Shown: positions 1-8,969, counted from the stretch's first letter. The stretch: DNA of 64,000 nucleotides from Chitinophaga eiseniae (GCF_012641265.1 NZ_JABAHZ010000001.1:1745446-1809445); one strand, 5' to 3'. The notes: generated by a model not told the origin, from the sequence alone. Translations and numbers: made by a program.

Positions 1-540
1 CGCTTCTGTAAGGGACAACCCGGCATTAGCGCCAAATTCCGCCCCCATACCTGTATAAGTATCACTAAATACCCCTAACGATACGGAACCTTTTAATTTA
101 CCAATGCCCCAGCCGCTAAACTCTCCCTTTAAAGTACCCTTTCCACCCACGGTAATTTTTGGCGCTACATAGTGTTCGGAGGTCACCTCATCACCGAGCA
201 AATCATCTGGCAGTCCTCTTAACCCGCGATTAATAGCGCCCACGTTCAGGTTCCATCCCAGACCCACCCAGCTGGCCTCATCATCCATTCCCACACCGGA
301 GCTGTAATTTAAATTGATGGGATAACCATCTATGTCCATTACAGGAACATTATACTTAAATCCTCCTGTAAAAAGATCCACCATATCGTTGGTACCAGCG
401 GTGGCAAACTGTTTGGCTTCCGGCTGGGCAGGGCCTGAAGTGAGCGCACTGGCTGCCGTTGGCAACAGTAGTTGCACCATCAGTAAACTCAGGAAAAAAA
501 TTGCAATGGACTTTCTGAATATAATATTACCAAATATCAT
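1..540 (-). CDS. N-terminal part of a large secreted YD/SpvB-like repeat protein (3' end outside window)
   Basis: The reading frame stays open from an ATG at 540 to the left window edge, giving 180 residues with no stop. The start encodes a hydrophobic signal segment ending near LPTAASA, so the protein is exported. Residues about 65-120 read DIDGYPINLNYSSG, then DEASWVGLGWNLNVGAINR. This is the pattern that opens SpvB/TcC-like and YD-repeat giants of Bacteroidota, where a plain beta-rich domain precedes hundreds of YD repeats. Total length and the C-terminal domain cannot be known from this window. Its ATG overlaps the end of the upstream lipoprotein gene by four bases, so it is the last visible gene of a four-gene operon. 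An effector or surface role is inference. Confidence 0.75.
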   Translation of the reverse strand, partial: MIFGNIIFRKSIAIFFLSLLMVQLLLPTAASALTSGPAQPEAKQFATAGTNDMVDLFTGGFKYNVPVMDIDGYPINLNYSSGVGMDDEASWVGLGWNLNVGAINRGLRGLPDDLLGDEVTSEHYVAPKITVGGKGTLKGEFSGWGIGKLKGSVSLGVFSDTYTGMGAEFGANAGLSLTEA

Positions 541-1061
541 AGCCTGTTACTTATAGAGTCAATATTTTCAATACGGGTTACTTCAAAGGGGAACTCCATG
601 CGGTGACTGGTATAGATCCAGTCTTTAAAAACCAGTCGCATCACTGATCCCCTTTCAGGCAATGCTCTTTTAAAAGTGACCAGGTATTCCGATGCCGCCG
701 GGTTACCATTGGATATCTGCTGCGCCATTAAGGGCAATAGCGTGTCTGTGCCGACAATCAATCCAAACAAGGTATCGGCATTGATCATAGCCATACCTGT
801 TTTGGGTGTATAGCCCGATGTTTTGGGTAATACGATATGCAACCTGAAACTTAACTCATTGGCTGCATCCGGGTTATTCCGCCCTAATGCACGCTCCCAT
901 TGAATTGGTAAATAGGTGGTCTGCATCGTAATATCACCGGCACGCTGCTCTTGTATCAGTGACTTATTCTGGTCGTTGTAGAGCGTCTTTGCCACTTTCT
1001 CCTGGTGATTACAGGAAAACAGTATACCGCAAATCATTCCTGATATTAGTAGTTGCTTCAT
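537..1061 (-). CDS. Small lipoprotein of unknown function
   Basis: This 174-residue protein begins with a short signal peptide ending in a lipobox (GILFSC), so Cys16 is the likely acylated residue. The rest is soluble and beta-rich, with no domain I recognise. It lies between a secreted protein (3-bp gap upstream) and the large YD-like protein (4-bp overlap downstream). Translational coupling suggests it helps export or display that partner. The role is inferred from position only. Confidence 0.7.
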   Translation of the reverse strand: MKQLLISGMICGILFSCNHQEKVAKTLYNDQNKSLIQEQRAGDITMQTTYLPIQWERALGRNNPDAANELSFRLHIVLPKTSGYTPKTGMAMINADTLFGLIVGTDTLLPLMAQQISNGNPAASEYLVTFKRALPERGSVMRLVFKDWIYTSHRMEFPFEVTRIENIDSISNRL

Positions 1062-1064
1062 CTC

Positions 1065-2171
1065 CTATTCTGTTTCACTTTTAAAGAGGAACCGTAAGCG
1101 TTTTTCCACGCCGTTGGGCAATTTTATTTCGAGCAGGTAGTAGTATCCGTCTACAAATGACTTGTTATCATTCAGGGGTATGAGTATGTTATTGCTACCC
1201 CATTTCAGCTTTACCGTTGGTAACTTTTTCACCTGTTGCTCCGGATTGGAAATACAACGAATGGAGTAGTCGAGCTTTGTGTCTGCATAAGTATTTTGCA
1301 CGGCAAATCGTATACTTCCTTTAGCCAGGTAGAAATTACCTTTGGTGAGATCATCAATATCCCGGTAACTCTCCGGCACAATTTTCACATTATTGTCCTC
1401 ACATTCCACCGTAAACTCCCATACTTCGGAATTCACCAGCATCATATCATTCTTGTAAGCAGTTACCTGCCAGGCATAAGTTTTGCCTTCCACCAGGTCT
1501 TTTGCCAGCGGCGGATAGTACAACATAGGCGTGGCAATATTGAATTGGTTGATCACCGGCAGGTTATAATTCAATGCTTCTACCTTTGCCTGCCCCTGCT
1601 TCACTTCAGTTAATATCATACGGTACTGCACACCAGGAATAGCGGGTAATAAGGGCTGCCAGAAAAAAGGCGGCCGTTTGTTACAGATTTTATCTTCTTC
1701 CGCGGGATTGATCAGGATAAGTGGTGTAAATGGCTGCAGATAATAGTCAAAACATTGTTCCCCGATCGTTTCACCCTGGTGCGACGCGTCTGCAGGGTTG
1801 AGTTCAAAACAATACTCATAATCACCCTCCGTAAAATATCCGGACTGCCGGCACACCGTAGCAATTTTGTTGTTACCGAAACGTATAGCCGCCCTGGAAA
1901 ACAAGCCGGCAGGCAAAGTATTGGTGCCTGGCATCAGTTGAAAAGCGGCTGATTTAATAGCTACCACTTCGCCGGCATTCGCAGCGGATACCCTTACCGT
2001 GAGTGTCACCATTTGCGACTGGCCTGCAGGATTGGCCACCTTCACCTGCATCAGGCCGTCCAGGGTACGCCCCTGCATTTCAGGTATGAAAACAAATGAT
2101 ACCTGTGCATAGGAAGTTCGGGCAAAAAGTAGCAGGAAGAGGAATATCACTCCAGAATATAACTTCAACAT
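1065..2171 (-). CDS. Secreted beta-rich protein of unknown function
   Basis: The ATG at 2171 is preferred because it begins a clear signal peptide (MLKLYSGVIFLFLLL, cleavage after SYA). The longer frame from 2264 would overlap the upstream barrel gene. The mature ~350 residues look like two Ig/fibronectin-like modules: one near 25-140 and one near 165-270 ending in TYAWQVTAYKND, a pattern common in Bacteroidota proteins that accompany large surface polymers. Four Cys cluster at residues about 105-180. It sits 5 bp after the barrel gene and 3 bp before the lipoprotein. I infer an accessory role in surface assembly. Confidence 0.72.
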   Translation of the reverse strand: MLKLYSGVIFLFLLLFARTSYAQVSFVFIPEMQGRTLDGLMQVKVANPAGQSQMVTLTVRVSAANAGEVVAIKSAAFQLMPGTNTLPAGLFSRAAIRFGNNKIATVCRQSGYFTEGDYEYCFELNPADASHQGETIGEQCFDYYLQPFTPLILINPAEEDKICNKRPPFFWQPLLPAIPGVQYRMILTEVKQGQAKVEALNYNLPVINQFNIATPMLYYPPLAKDLVEGKTYAWQVTAYKNDMMLVNSEVWEFTVECEDNNVKIVPESYRDIDDLTKGNFYLAKGSIRFAVQNTYADTKLDYSIRCISNPEQQVKKLPTVKLKWGSNNILIPLNDNKSFVDGYYYLLEIKLPNGVEKRLRFLFKSETE

Positions 2172-2176
2172 AAAAC

Positions 2177-4720
2177 TCAATTCAATAGGTAAGAGAAAGC
2201 CACCTCGCTTCTGAAATTGCCAAACAGATAGTTTTGTGGAGTATTTAACAAATTTTTCCGGCAATCAATAAACATACTCATGTTCAGTTTCGGCAGGATG
2301 TTGGTACCAATTGTTTGCCTGATCCCCACCTGTTGCACCACCGCCTTATTATCCAGGTAAGTAAGGCCACTCGAACAATTCAGCTTGCGTAGCAGCTGAT
2401 AGGTCCATCCGGATTCCAGCGTGAGCAGGTTGGCATACACTGCCTCTCCTTTAATATCTTTATTATAGAAGAGATTAAGGGAAAGTACATGGGTATTTAT
2501 TATGAAGTTGTGATTCAGGTTCAGGTTTAACATCGTGCTGTGCTGGGGTAAAACATCTACCTGCTGATAACCCAATATTACATTGCTGTTGAAAGGCAAC
2601 GACCATAAGGCGCCATTCACCTGGGATCCAACAGATAGCTGGCGGGTGAGATACTGCAATTGTGCCGGCTTATCTCCTCCGGTGCTCTTCATGGCCGACT
2701 GGTTAAAGTGGGCATCGAATGAGAGCTTACGATTCAACTTCCAACGACCGTCAATGGCAAATTGCCGGTTTCTCCATTTACTATTGGTCAACGCCGAGGC
2801 ACTGATATCCTGAAAATCCGACCGCACGCCTACCGAAATCTTATTCTTATACCAGCTGCGCTTCAACCGCAAACCATAACGGATGGTTCCTCTTCCTGCG
2901 CCCGGGGAAGCGGGATTATTATATCCGAGGCCGGAATAGCTGATGTAAGCGCGTTGTGTCAGTTTCCACTCATCCACCTTTCCGTTATAATCGAGCCCCA
3001 CCGACAAGGTTTCCCAAAAGTCATTGAACATCCCCAGTACAGCGGCTTTGGAAGCTACCATGGGATCATTCCCGGTTGCGGAATTTCTGAAACTATTGTT
3101 GGATTTGGATAGCTGTGCCGCAATACGTCCGTATTTACCTACACTTACATCTTCAGAAAATGCTCCTACAAATGTATTCCGGGGCAGGTTCAACGTGGAA
3201 TATTGCCGGCGGTTATCACTTTTGGTATTGGCATTTACTACGCCTGCATGACTGTGAGGCGCACCGATATCTCCTTTACCTGTCTGCAAAAATTGCATAC
3301 TGTAAGCGCCCGGATCCAGCGACGAGTTGAAGGGCTGATCCTTTACCATTCCGCCATCCATCCGCTTGCCGGCGCCCAGCATTAAAAATTTATCCTTATC
3401 CAGGAAAGAAGTTTGTATACCTGACATAAATAAGTCCTGGACACCTCCCTTGCTTCCACTGGCTGCAATATTCCCGATGTCTACCTGTTTTGCACTCAGC
3501 AGTAATTTCTGCAACATGCCCAGTGGCAACAAATCCTTTATGTTCCGTACTTTACTGGCTTCCTGGTCCATTTCACCGCTGATGCGTTTACCCGTGGTAC
3601 GCTGATCCGCAATAACAGACTTGGCCTGTAGCCCTTCTCCTACATCTCTTTTCAACTGGTATACTTTTTCCAGGTAGGTTCTGGCCGCGCTGGCAGTACG
3701 TAAATGTTCCCACTGCCCGGTTAACAGGCTATCTTTTCCTCCTGCGCGTTGCAATAAACTATCCTGCAGCCTGGCCACCTGGGGATCGAGATCTGCCTCC
3801 GTGAGTGAAAGCGCAGGATTATGTAACAATTCATTCTTTATCTGCAGGGAATCCAGCTGGATAATATGATCACTGCTCAACAACGCCTTAAATGCCGCGG
3901 CCTGTGGTGCACCTACATCAGGTATAGTTTGCTGTATGGATGCCAAACGATCATTTACAAATGATTTCATCGCTCCGGCAATATCTATATCATCCAGGAA
4001 ATACTTTTTGAGATTGTATTTTTCTTCTACGATACCATTCAAGCGCTTTACATAAGCCTCTTTATCAAAAGAAAACTTAAACAGCGACTGGTTAATCATG
4101 TCATTGTCCCAAACGCTGCGCCCTGAAATATTGGAATACCCTATGTTAATGGGTATATTCTTTATCATCACCTGGTCGTCCAGCCGGGCATTGATGCCTG
4201 CTACGCCTGAGTTTCCAGGGTTGTTATCAATAAATCCTCCCAGGGTAAGCCCTTTCAAATCGTTCTTATAGGCGCCTTTGGCGAGTAACTGATCAATACC
4301 TGCATCATTTCTTAACGCATAAAATCCTCTCAGCTTTCCGTTGATATACTGTTTAATACGATTAGAATCCCTGGCCAGGTTCATTCCCTGTTGCAACTGT
4401 GCCAGTTGCTGTTTACCAAAGGAATTACTGATATAGGCGGTAAACTGTTGCCTTACCGGCATTTGCAGGTATTGAGCCGCACCTACACCTGGTATCGCCG
4501 GACCCAGTTGCTTCACTGCGGAGGAATAAATACCGGAAGCGTTCCGCTTATTCAATGAGTCTGCAATCAGCTTTTGCAGCATATCATTTTCCATAGGAGA
4601 AGTTATCCTGACGGCGCCACCGGTCGCCTTGTTTACAGCCGATATTTTACTAGTGATTTGAGCATGTACGGACGCGGAAATCAACATCCACGCAAACAAC
4701 GCCCCTATAGCTTTTGCCAT
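2177..4720 (-). CDS. Outer-membrane beta-barrel protein, first gene of the surface operon
   Basis: An 847-residue protein with a signal peptide (cleavage after SVHA). Residues about 25-430 are helical and polar, with coiled-coil-like stretches. From about 500 onward alternating hydrophobic/aromatic strands dominate (for example LSVGLDYNGK, RLKRSWYKNKISVGV, LSLNLFYNKDI), and the chain ends in FSYLLN, consistent with an outer-membrane barrel. A periplasmic or external helical domain fused to a barrel suggests a transport or anchoring platform. I do not recognise a named family. It leads the operon that ends in the YD-like protein, so a dedicated export or display function is a reasonable inference. 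Confidence 0.7.
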   Translation of the reverse strand: MAKAIGALFAWMLISASVHAQITSKISAVNKATGGAVRITSPMENDMLQKLIADSLNKRNASGIYSSAVKQLGPAIPGVGAAQYLQMPVRQQFTAYISNSFGKQQLAQLQQGMNLARDSNRIKQYINGKLRGFYALRNDAGIDQLLAKGAYKNDLKGLTLGGFIDNNPGNSGVAGINARLDDQVMIKNIPINIGYSNISGRSVWDNDMINQSLFKFSFDKEAYVKRLNGIVEEKYNLKKYFLDDIDIAGAMKSFVNDRLASIQQTIPDVGAPQAAAFKALLSSDHIIQLDSLQIKNELLHNPALSLTEADLDPQVARLQDSLLQRAGGKDSLLTGQWEHLRTASAARTYLEKVYQLKRDVGEGLQAKSVIADQRTTGKRISGEMDQEASKVRNIKDLLPLGMLQKLLLSAKQVDIGNIAASGSKGGVQDLFMSGIQTSFLDKDKFLMLGAGKRMDGGMVKDQPFNSSLDPGAYSMQFLQTGKGDIGAPHSHAGVVNANTKSDNRRQYSTLNLPRNTFVGAFSEDVSVGKYGRIAAQLSKSNNSFRNSATGNDPMVASKAAVLGMFNDFWETLSVGLDYNGKVDEWKLTQRAYISYSGLGYNNPASPGAGRGTIRYGLRLKRSWYKNKISVGVRSDFQDISASALTNSKWRNRQFAIDGRWKLNRKLSFDAHFNQSAMKSTGGDKPAQLQYLTRQLSVGSQVNGALWSLPFNSNVILGYQQVDVLPQHSTMLNLNLNHNFIINTHVLSLNLFYNKDIKGEAVYANLLTLESGWTYQLLRKLNCSSGLTYLDNKAVVQQVGIRQTIGTNILPKLNMSMFIDCRKNLLNTPQNYLFGNFRSEVAFSYLLN

Positions 4721-5277
4721 ACAGTTTAAATTGGGGAATACAAATGCTGAGAAATAAACACAGATGGTTACCTCTGCTGACGGTTAACAAGATGCCCTGA
4801 CTATCGAAGCATCAATTACCGGCAATACAGAGAGGAATATGCACAGACAGCACATTTCAGGCATTTACCAATACCTTACTCCGGTTTTATGATCTACCTG
4901 GAAATTAATTGACTTTGGTCCGAATAAATGAACGGGTTGCAGCAGTGATAGCTTCGTACAAAATATTTCATAATATAGGATTTTAAAACAGAATAACAAT
5001 ATATGAATATGCTTAACAAACAGACGCACGAGAACTCTACAAGTCAGAATAAAAAGGTTGCGAGTCAACGAACAATTACAAAGCTAAAGTTTATTTCAAC
5101 AAACAAAAATTATTTACAGATAAATTTATACGCATGATAAAAATAGCCGCACAGCGATGGCTCTCCGTAGATAAAATTAACTAAACAGTAAGCCCCTGTA
5201 ATGAACATATGCACTTCCTGGTTGTTTATCTTATATAGCCTGCCATCTTTTTATTCACCAGAAAAAACAACTGGTTT
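4721..5277. other. AT-rich intergenic region, divergent promoters
   Basis: This stretch of about 560 bp separates the minus-strand barrel operon from the plus-strand stress gene. It is noticeably AT-rich (especially 4960-5130) and should hold promoters for both directions. A 67-codon frame exists on the minus strand but has no convincing start context or protein character. No hairpin or RNA gene was recognised. Confidence 0.5.
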
Positions 5278-6120
5278 ATGAAAACAATGCTTATACTCAC
5301 CGATTTTTCGGAGAACGCTTTCCGGGCCGCCGAATATGGCGCTCAGATAGCGGATCCTTTACATATTACGCGGATCATCCTCTACCATGCTTTCCAAACC
5401 GTGGTGATGGGTACCGACCTTCCGGTAAGTAATACGCAGGAAAGCCGGCAAATATACCTGGAGAGTATGGAAAACCTGGCCCTGCAGCAGGACCGGATTA
5501 AACCCATGGTGCCTAATATTCCGATTGAGCTGGTGGCAGAAGACATTTCCCTGCCGGTACATATACAGAATTTCTGTAAACACCAGGGAGTAGATATCCT
5601 GGTGATGGGGGTATCTGGCAGATCAGGGCTGGAGCGACTATTACTGGGCAGCACCACTTCACTCATGATCACAGAAAGCGGCGTGCCGGTGTTGATGGTG
5701 CCTAAAGACACGCCACTGGGGCGCCCCATGCAATCTATTGTTTTTGCTACCGACCTGAAAGACCATAGCACCGTCCCGGTGCATCAACTGTACGAATTCC
5801 TGGATGCTTTCCCCGTAGATATACAGGTGCTTAATATCGCCAAAGAAAAGGACGAAAAATATGTCGTAGAAACGAAAGAGGCGATTACCAACCTGCACAA
5901 TATTTTTGAAAAATACAACGCTACTTTTGACTATATAAAGGAAGATCATACCGTAGAAGGTATACTCGACTATTCCAACCGTCACCACGCATCCCTGTTG
6001 GTGGTGGTGCCGCAACAGCGCGGTTTTATGGCGTCCTTATTTCATAATAGTATCTCCAAAAAACTGGCGTATAACTCTAATATCCCTTTGCTGTCTTTAC
6101 CTCCGGGAGCAATCTGTTAA
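5278..6120 (+). CDS. Universal stress protein with two UspA domains
   Basis: A 280-residue tandem-Usp protein. Domain 1 (residues 1-143) opens with ILTDFSENAF and contains the ATP-binding signature G111-V-S-G114 followed by G124-S125-T. Domain 2 (about 150-280) begins IVFATDLKDHS and lacks the full glycine signature, as is common in double-domain forms. Such cytosolic proteins bind ATP or partner proteins under stress; no specific ligand can be read here. It is monocistronic, convergent with the response regulator, and followed by a strong hairpin. Confidence 0.92.
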   Translation: MKTMLILTDFSENAFRAAEYGAQIADPLHITRIILYHAFQTVVMGTDLPVSNTQESRQIYLESMENLALQQDRIKPMVPNIPIELVAEDISLPVHIQNFCKHQGVDILVMGVSGRSGLERLLLGSTTSLMITESGVPVLMVPKDTPLGRPMQSIVFATDLKDHSTVPVHQLYEFLDAFPVDIQVLNIAKEKDEKYVVETKEAITNLHNIFEKYNATFDYIKEDHTVEGILDYSNRHHASLLVVVPQQRGFMASLFHNSISKKLAYNSNIPLLSLPPGAIC

Positions 6121-6123
6121 TGT

Positions 6124-6160
6124 AAGCGTCAACTCCGGCGTATACCGGAGTTGACCGCTT
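6124..6160. terminator. Bidirectional terminator hairpin
   Basis: The arms AAGCG plus TCAACTCCGG and CCGGAGTTGA plus CGCTT form a near-perfect stem of about 15 bp around a 6-nt loop. It lies between two converging genes whose stops are at 6120 and 6166. Confidence 0.75.
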
Positions 6161-6165
6161 CCGGC

Positions 6166-6780
6166 TTATAATAACACCTTGGTATCTACGGCACATTTAA
6201 TCAGCATGGCGGTGTTGCGCGCATTGAACTTCCCCAACAGGTTACGGCGGTGGCTGTCTACCGTATCCGAGCTGATAAATAATTGCTCTGCTATTTCATG
6301 ATTGGTATGCCCACTGGCGATGAGCCGTAATACTTCTTTTTCCCTTTTGGTAATGTGCAGGTGATGGGCGCACTCGTCTTTCAGGGCCTGTTTCAGTTCG
6401 GCGGACAAGTACGTATGTCCCGAGTATACATCATGAATGGCTTTAAGTAATTCTTCTTTATCGGCATTCTTCATCAGGCATCCGCTGGCGCCGCTGTCGA
6501 GCAACCCGGCAATACTCCGGTCATTTTTATGATAACTTAGCCCCAACACCGCTACAGTGGGGTACCGTTTTTTTATGCTGGCACAAAGTTCGGCCCCGCT
6601 GATATCTGGCAGGGAGGTATCCAGTAACACCACGTCGGCGGGGTGCTGATCCAGGAAACGGAGACAGGATGTACCAGTCCGGGTTTCTCCTGCTAATTGT
6701 ATATCAGTTTCCCTGCCAAGCAAGGATCTCAAGCCCTCAAGGATCAATGGATGATCATCAACAAAATATAAACGGATCAT
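6166..6780 (-). CDS. NarL/FixJ-type response regulator
   Basis: A 204-residue two-domain regulator. The receiver domain has acidic residues D8/D9, the phosphoacceptor D54 (LLDTSLPD), S82 and K104, all in the expected places. A LuxR-type HTH follows at about 137-200 (ITKREKEVLRLIASGHTNHEIAEQL split over the helix-turn-helix). It is an orphan: no histidine kinase gene is visible nearby. It lies 123 bp downstream of LanC on the same strand, so read-through from the lanthipeptide operon, or control of it, is possible but unproven. Confidence 0.92.
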   Translation of the reverse strand: MIRLYFVDDHPLILEGLRSLLGRETDIQLAGETRTGTSCLRFLDQHPADVVLLDTSLPDISGAELCASIKKRYPTVAVLGLSYHKNDRSIAGLLDSGASGCLMKNADKEELLKAIHDVYSGHTYLSAELKQALKDECAHHLHITKREKEVLRLIASGHTNHEIAEQLFISSDTVDSHRRNLLGKFNARNTAMLIKCAVDTKVLL

Positions 6781-6903
6781 GGTTCTTCAATTTGCTGTAA
6801 CGTGTATAAGCTGTGGCATTCTGAGCTGGGTAAACAAGTGAGCCCATTTACTATAGTATTGTAAGATAATAAAAAAATCCAGGGATTCCTTCTCACGACA
6901 AGT

Positions 6904-8118
6904 TTAAAATATCAACAGGCTATCCTGCCAGGCAGGTTTAATACTGGTATCGGCAAAACTGATCAGCGATAAGCCAATACCGGCAATACCTTCCAGCATA
7001 TTATGACTACTTACAAAGTCGGGATGATGATAAAACTTGAAACCCGCCGGACCATCGGCCCAGGTATTCATTTCCAGTGTCGTTTTCCACCAGTATTGCG
7101 AAGCCGATAGCAGCTGCTCATCTCCATAATACAGGCCTGCCTGTTGCAGGATATGTGCAATCCCTGCGCTGCCATGACACATACAGGCATCATGTACAGC
7201 CCCGTTCTTTACATTGCGCTCACGGGCCACCTGCCTGAATATCTGCAAGGCGTCGTGCTGGTAGTCGCCCCGTTGTAGCCGATGCCCTGCTCCCAACAGC
7301 GTGGCCGCAATGCCCAGGTCGCCGTAACACCAGCCCAGACGGCTGTGCGCCGCGCCTACCACGTCGCCGGCAGCACTTACCAGGGTGGGAAACAGCGACT
7401 GCCCCACCGGGCTGGCCAGGTTCCTGGTTTGCAACAACCAGGATATACTGCCACTCAATAAGGGGAGCACGCGGTGGCGGGCGATGTTCTTTTCATAGCA
7501 GCGGGCCAGCACAGATATGATGGCCGGCACCCCATGTGCCAACCCCAGGTTAAAAAGATCCTGGTCTTTATTGGCTTCGCTGGTGCTGGAAAAATTATCC
7601 TTCCAGGCAATACCTCCTGTTAGTGTCAGCGCCGTGTCCTCCAGGTGCTGTATTAGCCCCTCCAATGGCGCCGCCGCTTCCGTTGCCGGCCAGCGCTCCA
7701 GGAAATACAGGGCGCCTCCCAGCCCCTGGTGCAAAAAATCATTCCGTCCTGCCACCAGTTCGGCTGCCATAAAATCTGCTACCACCGCATCTATTTCTGT
7801 AAAAGCATCGGTGGTGTCGGCCGTATCCAGCAACCCTATGGCGCCCAGGTGCTGCAGGCACCAGGCGATACCCGCCATCCCACTGCAATGCGAGCCATCC
7901 ATGGGCGTATCTGATAAGGCCGACAAACATTTTTCCACTACGGCGGCAGCCTTATCCAGGTGTTGCTCCTCACCCGTAAGCTGAAAATAATATGCGTAAA
8001 ATAATGCTGCGCCGGTATACCCGCCCAGCAATCCCGCATGCGCATCAGTGGCGATAAACTGGTCCAGTTCTCCGCAAATCCTTCGCAGCAGCAATACGGC
8101 TGCTTCTCTTTGATCCAT
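6904..8118 (-). CDS. lanC: LanC-type lanthipeptide cyclase
   Basis: Starting at the ATG at 8118 the protein is 404 residues, a normal LanC length; an upstream in-frame ATG at 8178 adds a Cys-rich stretch unlike the family. Repeated GLxxGxxG-type turns (HAGLLGGYTGAAL, GLAHGVPAI) mark the alpha/alpha toroid. The zinc ligands are present: C264 in GWCYGDLG and C314-H315 in CMCHGSAG. LanC catalyses Michael-type addition of Cys thiols to dehydroamino acids made by LanB. Two precursor genes lie upstream on the same strand, separated from it by two hairpins. LanB is divergent on the plus strand. Confidence 0.9.
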   Translation of the reverse strand: MDQREAAVLLLRRICGELDQFIATDAHAGLLGGYTGAALFYAYYFQLTGEEQHLDKAAAVVEKCLSALSDTPMDGSHCSGMAGIAWCLQHLGAIGLLDTADTTDAFTEIDAVVADFMAAELVAGRNDFLHQGLGGALYFLERWPATEAAAPLEGLIQHLEDTALTLTGGIAWKDNFSSTSEANKDQDLFNLGLAHGVPAIISVLARCYEKNIARHRVLPLLSGSISWLLQTRNLASPVGQSLFPTLVSAAGDVVGAAHSRLGWCYGDLGIAATLLGAGHRLQRGDYQHDALQIFRQVARERNVKNGAVHDACMCHGSAGIAHILQQAGLYYGDEQLLSASQYWWKTTLEMNTWADGPAGFKFYHHPDFVSSHNMLEGIAGIGLSLISFADTSIKPAWQDSLLIF

Positions 8119-8146
8119 ATAATTGATTGCCGTTATTAAATATATA

Positions 8147-8188
8147 ATGGCAAAACATGTATTGCTTTGCGCGCACATGTTTTGCCAT
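8147..8188 (-). promoter_or_regulatory. Perfect 14-bp inverted repeat ahead of lanC
   Basis: ATGGCAAAACATGT and ACATGTTTTGCCAT are perfect inverse complements separated by 14 nt, 28 bp upstream of the lanC start. In the minus-strand transcript this forms a stem-loop between the precursor genes and lanC. It could act as an attenuator, an RNA-processing site or an operator. Confidence 0.55.
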
Positions 8189-8245
8189 ACAGTTCAGTTG
8201 ATAAGATATAAATCCGGGCGCATACATTGGGTAATAACCTATATG

Positions 8246-8303
8246 TATACACGCCGGAAAATATACCCGGCAGGCGGCACACCTATGCCCTGCCGGCGTA
8301 TAA
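8246..8303 (-). terminator. Hairpin after the second minus-strand precursor (attenuator candidate)
   Basis: An 8-bp perfect stem (CCGGCAGG with CCTGCCGG) is nested inside an alternative outer pairing (ACGCCGG with CCGGCGT), starting about 11 bp after the precursor stop at 8314. No clean U-tract follows, so partial termination is more likely than full. This would keep precursor mRNA in excess over lanC. Confidence 0.45.
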
Positions 8304-8313
8304 AAAGCGACCG

Positions 8314-8496
8314 TTAAAAACGGCAGGAATCCACGCTGCAGATAGGAGCTCCCTGGCTCATGTTATCTGTGCATACCCGGAAGGAAATGACGCAAAGCAC
8401 GCCAGTAGCAGCCATTTGCGGCATGTTTGACTGCGACGATAATGCAGCAACTTTTATTTTACCCAGATTAAGTTTTTTCGCGGTGACTTTTTTCAT
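8314..8496 (-). CDS. Class I lanthipeptide precursor, four-Cys core
   Basis: A 60-residue peptide whose leader KKLNLGKIKVAAL matches the KK(L/M)xLGxxKVAxL leader shared by all three precursors here and typical of Bacteroidota class I lanthipeptides. The C-terminal part from about residue 20 holds four Cys (35, 42, 53, 58) and nine Ser/Thr, enough for up to four thioether rings. There is no GG cleavage motif, so the leader-core border cannot be fixed. It is second in the minus-strand transcript, after the 51-residue precursor and before lanC. Confidence 0.88.
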   Translation of the reverse strand: MKKVTAKKLNLGKIKVAALSSQSNMPQMAATGVLCVISFRVCTDNMSQGAPICSVDSCRF

Positions 8497-8560
8497 AAAC
8501 TGATTTTTAAACAGTACAGTTAATTGTTGAAGAAAAACGGAATTACTCCCGGTTGTTTAC

Positions 8561-8716
8561 TTAGAAACAAGTATCCTTTGAAATAGGAGGAGGACATTTC
8601 GCAAATAAACTGCAACCAGTATAAGTAGGCGCTTTTACATCAGCAGACTCGCGGAGACTTAATTTGGCTACTTTCAACTTACCCAACGTAAGCTTCTTAA
8701 TTGGTATTTTTCTCAT
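8561..8716 (-). CDS. Class I lanthipeptide precursor, three-Cys core (51 residues)
   Basis: A short reading frame begins at the ATG at 8716 and stops at 8561. The leader reads KKLTLGKLKVAKL, nearly identical to the other two precursors. The core region from about residue 20 contains Cys 35, 41 and 50, Ser/Thr at 20, 24, 31, 33, 36, 46 and 49, and a Pro triplet at 42-44. The T49-C50 pair is adjacent, so ring formation there would need a more distant partner. It is the promoter-proximal gene of the minus-strand lanthipeptide transcript, 64 bp ahead of the four-Cys precursor. Confidence 0.85.
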   Translation of the reverse strand: MRKIPIKKLTLGKLKVAKLSLRESADVKAPTYTGCSLFAKCPPPISKDTCF

Positions 8717-8761
8717 AATGCAACATTTATATGTGGTGAAAAATAAAAGACAATAAAGCGG

Positions 8762-8787
8762 GCAGGTTTAATCAGGTTTACAGGTTT
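8762..8787. repeat. Three direct CAGGTTTA repeats in the divergent lan promoter region
   Basis: CAGGTTTA occurs at 8762, 8772 and 8780, with 10-bp and 8-bp steps, between the minus-strand precursor start (8716) and lanB (8970). Near-helical-turn spacing suggests a regulator-binding array controlling one or both directions. The function is inference. Confidence 0.45.
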
Positions 8788-8859
8788 AATTAAATAGGGT
8801 GACTAATACGGGCTTGCAGGATTTGCTATAAAAGTAGGGAGAAACTTAGACACGGCAGC

Positions 8860-8875
8860 TCACGGAAAAACGTGA
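8860..8875. promoter_or_regulatory. Small dyad upstream of lanB
   Basis: TCACG and CGTGA flank a 6-nt A-rich spacer and are followed by T5. It may be an operator, or a weak terminator shielding lanB. It lies 95 bp before the lanB start. Confidence 0.25.
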
Positions 8876-8969
8876 TTTTTAAATACTATTATTAAAATTT
8901 ACCTGTTTTACGTGATGGTCTGCCATAGCCGGAATCGGTACCTTCAGTACCTAATGTTGACCTTGCGCC

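Noticed and set aside
4865..5068. 67-codon minus-strand frame in the AT-rich intergenic region
   Set aside because: It has no ribosome-binding context or protein-like pattern, and lies in a likely promoter region.
8045..8227. Short frame overlapping the lanC start, considered as a fourth precursor
   Set aside because: It lacks the shared KKxxLGxxKVAxL leader and is out of frame with lanC.
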